A stretch of DNA of 44,303 bases from Nonomuraea sp. PA05 (GTDB lineage: Bacteria; Actinomycetota; Actinomycetes; Streptosporangiales; Streptosporangiaceae). The stretch is taken from positions 1 through 44,303 of the forward strand of contig NZ_VSEY01000072.1 of the NCBI RefSeq assembly GCF_008086045.1, in the 5' to 3' direction. Under the pieces are notes generated by a model. That model was not told the DNA's origin and made no database searches. It saw only the letters and a list, made by a program, of their open reading frames with translations. The position numbers were made by a program, and so were the translations under genes. Below are positions 40,746 through 44,303 of the stretch, one piece after another (the stretch's first letter is position 1; each line of letters begins with the position of its first letter).

Positions 40746-43206
40746 CCTTCCGCAGCGCGGCGTTGGCCTTGATCACCAGCAGGGCCACGTCGTCCTGCGA
40801 CGGCTCGGCGGCGAACGTCTCGACGGCGTGCCGCACCCGTTCGGCGACCGCGTGGGCGCTCAGCCCCGTACAGGTGGACAGCAGCTCGGACAGCCCGTCG
40901 CGGTCGTCGAGCAGCCGGTCGCCGTTGCGCCGCTCGGTCACGCCGTCGGTGACGCACAGCAGCACCTCCTCCGGCGCCAGCTCGAACGACTCCACGTAGA
41001 ACCTGGCGGTGGACTCGATGCCGAGCAGCAACTGCGGCGTGGCCATCGCCTGGACGTCGCCGCCCTGCCGCAGCAGGAGGGGCGAGGGGTGGCCGGCGGA
41101 GGCGATGGTGCACAGCGCGCCGCCCTGGGGGAGCGGGGTCAGCTCGCCGCACAGCAGGCTGAGGAACCTGCCCTCCTCGCCCTCGTCCAGCAGCGCGTGG
41201 TTGAGCCGGTCGAAGATGTCGGCCACGGTGTAGTGCTCCTTGGCCAGCAGCCGGACGGCGTGCCTGGCCAGCCCGGTGACGGCGGCGGCCTCGGGGCCGC
41301 TGCCGCACACGTCGCCCAGCGCGAAGCACCAGTGGTCGGCCACCGTGAACAGGTCGTAGAAGTCGCCGCCGACGTCGGCGCCCTCCTCGGCCGGCTCGTA
41401 GACCACGGCGGACTCCAGGCCGGGCATGGGCGCCACCCGCATCGGCAGCAGGCTGCGCTGCAGCACCCGTGAGGTGGTCGCCTGCCGGGTGTAGAGCATG
41501 GCGGTGTGCAGGTTGAGCGCCACCAGGCGGCACAGGTCGGCGAGCAGGTCGGCCAGCTCCAGCGGCAGCGTCGACTCGGCCCGGCCGATCACCAGCGCGC
41601 CGTGCGACCTGCCCTGCGTGAGCAGCGGGAAGGCCAGCACGTTCTCCGGGCCGACCGGCCAGCTGATCTCGGTGAGCGCCGTGCGGGGGATGGCGGGCAG
41701 CGACTTGCGCAGGTCGGCGTTGTGGCGCTCCTCGCTGTGCCAGACGTGCGCGAGCCTGGTCATCCCCGTCAGGTCGGTCAGGTAGACGGCCGCCCACGTG
41801 GCGATCTTGGGCACGACGAGCTGCGCGGTGAGCGCGGCGATCAGCTCCTCGTCGTGCACGCCCGCGAGCAGCTCGCCCGCCTCGGCCAGGAACGACAGCC
41901 GCCCCCTGTGCGCCCGGTCCTGCTCGGCCAGCCGCTCGCGCTGCACGGTCACCGCCACCTGGTCGGCGATGTGCTGCAGGCTGACCGTCAGCTCCTGGTC
42001 GAAGCGGCTCGGCTGGGCGTCGGTGACGACGAGGTGGCCGACCACCTCGCCGGCCACGAGCAGCGGCGCGCACGCCAGCGACCTGGCGCGAAGCTGCTGG
42101 GCCAGCTCGACGTCGCCGGCCAGCAGGTCCTCGATCATCGTCGGGGACTTCCTGTCGGGGCTGAACACGCCGGTGGCCAGCACGCCCACCAGCCCCGCCG
42201 TCGCGCCCACGCCCGCCGCCACGCCGAACCGGCTGCCGCCCTCGGTGGCCAGCAGCACGTACGAGGCGTCGCCGCCGCTCGACACCTGCACGATCTGCGC
42301 GATCGTGGCCAGCAGCTCCGTGAACGGCATGTCCCGGTCGAGCAGGTCCTTGATCCGCCGCCCCGCCTCCCTGCGCAGCGGCGCCGACGGCGGCGTCAGC
42401 ACGAACCGATGGTCGCTGGAGACGATCATCCAGATGGCCCTGCGCTCGCCCGCGTGCCCCCTGGCCCGCAGCTGGGAGACGTAGACGGGCACCAGCGTGC
42501 CGTCGCGGTGCCGCATCCTGGCCTCGCCCCGCCAGCGGCCCAGGCTGAGCGTGTCGGTCAGCGACAGCGCGTACGGGCCGTGCCCCCGCCAGGCCACCAG
42601 CTCCTTCAGCGACCGGCCGATGGCCTGCTCCCCGTCCCAGCCGAGAAGCTGCTCCGCCTCGGGGTTCCACGACTCCACCACCCCGTCGAGATCGCAGATC
42701 ACCACCCCGACGTGCAGGGTGTCGAGCGGCGGCGCGACGGGTCCCGGGACCAGGCAGGGCGGGCACGACACGTGGTCCTGCATGTCGCAGCCCTCGCCCA
42801 GCTCCATGCGCACCCAGACGCGCTTGGCGGTCCTGGTGTAGGTGACGCCCCAGGCGTCGGCGAGCATCCCGGCGAGCGCCAGGCCGCGCCCAGAGGTGGA
42901 CAGCGTGCCGTCACCCTCGCCCGGCACCGCCTCCCCGGCGGGCAGGGTGCGGGTGGGGTGGTGGTCGTCCACCTCTATCTCGAGTTTCGGGGGGCTGGCG
43001 TCCACGTCCAGGCGGCACGTCAGCTCGACGCCGGTGCCCGCGTGCACCACGGCGTTCGTGACGAGTTCGCTGGTCAGCAGCACGGCATCCTCGGCCAGAT
43101 GGCTCAGGCGCCATTCGCCGAGCACCTGGCGGACGAACTTGCGCGCGTGCGCCGGTGCATGGGGAGTGCCGTCGAAGGCCGTGCTCGACACCCTGGTCGT
43201 GTCCAC
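40738..43206 (-). CDS. SpoIIE-type PP2C phosphatase with ATPase, PAS and GAF domains
   Basis: The 822-residue regulatory protein starts with an RsbW-like ATPase domain (about 1-140; TSELVTNAVVHAG with N51; TSGRGLALAGMLADAWG), then a PAS domain (about 160-270; VVICDLDGVVESWNPEAEQLLGW), two GAF-like segments (about 285-425 and 440-575), and a C-terminal SpoIIE phosphatase (about 580-818). The phosphatase metal motifs are DVGGDFYD (611-618), GDVCGSGPEA (631-640), ASAGHP, TDG (753-755) and DD (805-806). Such proteins usually control anti-anti-sigma phosphorylation. The GTG at 43206 is used, with GGA 7 bases upstream. It is divergent from the HAMP-repeat gene. Confidence 0.9.
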   Translation of the reverse strand: MDTTRVSSTAFDGTPHAPAHARKFVRQVLGEWRLSHLAEDAVLLTSELVTNAVVHAGTGVELTCRLDVDASPPKLEIEVDDHHPTRTLPAGEAVPGEGDGTLSTSGRGLALAGMLADAWGVTYTRTAKRVWVRMELGEGCDMQDHVSCPPCLVPGPVAPPLDTLHVGVVICDLDGVVESWNPEAEQLLGWDGEQAIGRSLKELVAWRGHGPYALSLTDTLSLGRWRGEARMRHRDGTLVPVYVSQLRARGHAGERRAIWMIVSSDHRFVLTPPSAPLRREAGRRIKDLLDRDMPFTELLATIAQIVQVSSGGDASYVLLATEGGSRFGVAAGVGATAGLVGVLATGVFSPDRKSPTMIEDLLAGDVELAQQLRARSLACAPLLVAGEVVGHLVVTDAQPSRFDQELTVSLQHIADQVAVTVQRERLAEQDRAHRGRLSFLAEAGELLAGVHDEELIAALTAQLVVPKIATWAAVYLTDLTGMTRLAHVWHSEERHNADLRKSLPAIPRTALTEISWPVGPENVLAFPLLTQGRSHGALVIGRAESTLPLELADLLADLCRLVALNLHTAMLYTRQATTSRVLQRSLLPMRVAPMPGLESAVVYEPAEEGADVGGDFYDLFTVADHWCFALGDVCGSGPEAAAVTGLARHAVRLLAKEHYTVADIFDRLNHALLDEGEEGRFLSLLCGELTPLPQGGALCTIASAGHPSPLLLRQGGDVQAMATPQLLLGIESTARFYVESFELAPEEVLLCVTDGVTERRNGDRLLDDRDGLSELLSTCTGLSAHAVAERVRHAVETFAAEPSQDDVALLVIKANAALRKVR

Positions 43207-43244
43207 TCTGCGTCCTAGAACATCACTCGATGTGGCAGTTCGGT

Positions 43245-43257
43245 CACTCTCAGAGTG
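43245..43257. promoter_or_regulatory. Palindrome between the SpoIIE and HAMP genes
   Basis: CACTCT-C-AGAGTG has 6-bp arms around one central base, in the 95-base divergent region. A TGGCAG direct repeat flanks it. It may be an operator shared by both genes. Confidence 0.45.
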
Positions 43258-43301
43258 GCAGACTGATGGCGTTGATACCTCCAGTTGTGAAGAAGGCCGC
43301 C

Positions 43302-44303
43302 ATGGTCGCGCAGTTGGACTCCCCGTACCGCGCTGGATCGCTCCACCACGCGGAGCTCCGCCCGCTGCTCGTCGCCCTGCAAGGGCTGCGTGACGGCAAC
43401 TTCAGGAGCAGGCTCGACATGCCGGACGATCCCTTCCTCGCGGAGCTGGCGATCACGTTCAACCAGGTCGTCGACAGGAACGAGCACCTGTCCGGCGAGC
43501 TGACCCGCCTGCGCACGGAGGTCGCCAGGCGGGGCAGGCTCGACGAGCGGCTCGGCCCCAGCCCTGGCACGGGCGGCTGGGCGGTCAACGTGGCCGCGGT
43601 CAACTCGATCGTCGACGCGCTGGTCATCCCGATGGCCAAGGCCACCAGGGTGCTCAACGCGGTCGCCGACGGCGACCTGTCCAAACGGGTGGACCTCCAG
43701 GAGGACGACCGGCCGCTGCGCGGCGGCCTGCGCCTGATGGGCAAGGCGGTCAACCGCATGGTGGACCAGCTCGCGCTGTTCTCCGGCGAGGTGACCCGGG
43801 TGGCGCGCGAGGTCGGCACCGAGGGCAGGCTCGGCGGCCGGGCCAAGGTGCAGGGCATGTCGGGGAGCTGGCGCGACGTCACCGAGGCGGTCAACGCGAT
43901 GGCCGGGCGGCTGACGGCGCAGGTCCGTGACATCGCGGTCGTCACCACGGCCGTGGCCAGGGGCGACCTGACCAGGCAGGTGACGGTCGAGGCCACCGGT
44001 GAGCTGCTGGAGCTGAAGCTGACCGTCAACACGATGGTGGACCAGCTCTCCTCGTTCGCCAGCGAGGTGACCCGGGTGGCCCGCGAGGTCGGCACCGAGG
44101 GGCAGCTCGGCGGCCGGGCCGAGGTCAAGGGCGTGCTCGGCACCTGGAAGGACCTGACCGACAACGTCAACTTCATGGCCACCAACCTCACCACCCAGGT
44201 GCGCTCGATCGCCCAGGTCACCACGGCGGTGGCCAACGGCGACCTGTCCAAGAAGATCACAGTCGACGCGCGGGGCGAGATCCTCCAGCTCAAGGACACC
44301 ATC
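43302..44303 (+). CDS. HAMP-repeat sensor protein, probably a histidine kinase (3' truncated)
   Basis: The frame is open to the window end (334 codons shown). After an N-terminal region of about 90 residues, HAMP-like units repeat every 92 residues: the block VTRVAREVGTEGRLGGRA starts at 43791 and again, nearly identical, at 44067 (276 bases apart). Each unit ends in VTTAVARGDLTRQVTV or VTTAVANGDLSKKITV. This is the Nik1-like soluble sensor architecture, in which HAMP arrays precede histidine-kinase domains; those domains would lie outside the window. The ATG at 43302 has AAGAAGG 5 bases upstream; an in-frame GTG at 43287 and ATG at 43266 are alternatives. No membrane segment is seen. Confidence 0.85.
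   Translation, partial: MVAQLDSPYRAGSLHHAELRPLLVALQGLRDGNFRSRLDMPDDPFLAELAITFNQVVDRNEHLSGELTRLRTEVARRGRLDERLGPSPGTGGWAVNVAAVNSIVDALVIPMAKATRVLNAVADGDLSKRVDLQEDDRPLRGGLRLMGKAVNRMVDQLALFSGEVTRVAREVGTEGRLGGRAKVQGMSGSWRDVTEAVNAMAGRLTAQVRDIAVVTTAVARGDLTRQVTVEATGELLELKLTVNTMVDQLSSFASEVTRVAREVGTEGQLGGRAEVKGVLGTWKDLTDNVNFMATNLTTQVRSIAQVTTAVANGDLSKKITVDARGEILQLKDTI

Overview
The window is high-GC chromosomal DNA from a filamentous actinomycete. GC-biased third codon positions, frequent GTG starts, apparently leaderless promoters, a dapA-RNase J pair, an ANTAR regulator and a SpoIIE-type phosphatase with an anti-sigma-kinase-like domain all point that way. A Streptosporangiales relative such as Nonomuraea is plausible, but I cannot fix the genus from the sequence alone. 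No rRNA, tRNA, CRISPR array, transposase or integrase was recognised.

Left part (1-9.3 kb): a truncated oligopeptide-type ABC ATPase that runs into a poly-C/poly-G end; a convergent XRE-cupin regulator; a minus-strand run of GNAT acetyltransferase, menA, an Aah1-like purine deaminase and a GAF-ANTAR protein; a CGNR zinc-finger regulator; a divergent MocR-type regulator and EamA exporter whose ATGs overlap; and an orphan ferritin-like diiron enzyme flanked on both sides by noncoding tandem repeats (26-bp and 20-bp units).

Middle part (9.8-26.4 kb): two adjacent paralogous GntR proteins made only of two winged-helix domains each; a DUF4386 membrane protein; a gene-poor, less GC-biased stretch with nested inverted repeats; radC; a GntR-UTRA regulator; a small coiled-coil protein; a GNAT; dapA and RNase J; then an ABC-2 exporter (two permeases and one ATPase) divergent from a NarL-type two-component system whose kinase carries an unusual insertion of about 100 residues; and a DUF402 protein.

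Sugar-acid part (26.8-40.7 kb): a coherent catabolic island for the oxidative uronate/aldarate route. Uronate dehydrogenase (udh) would make the aldarolactone. Glucarate dehydratase (gudD), 5-dehydro-4-deoxyglucarate dehydratase (kdgD) and 2,5-dioxopentanoate dehydrogenase would then carry the aldarate to 2-oxoglutarate. A CUT1-type ABC importer (binding protein and two permeases, no ATPase here), an IclR regulator, a LacI regulator with two palindromic operators, an aldose-1-epimerase and an uncharacterised TIM-barrel protein complete the island. A shared 18-bp operator-like motif lies next to gudD, the iclR gene and the binding-protein gene, with a weaker copy towards udh. A Ser/Thr/Pro-rich repeat ORF sits between the two permease genes and overlaps both by ATGA.

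Right end (40.7-44.3 kb): a large SpoIIE phosphatase with ATPase, PAS and GAF domains, divergent from the start of a HAMP-repeat sensor protein that runs off the window. Noncoding tandem repeats recur across the window, and low-complexity expansion has also entered coding or potentially coding DNA at several points.
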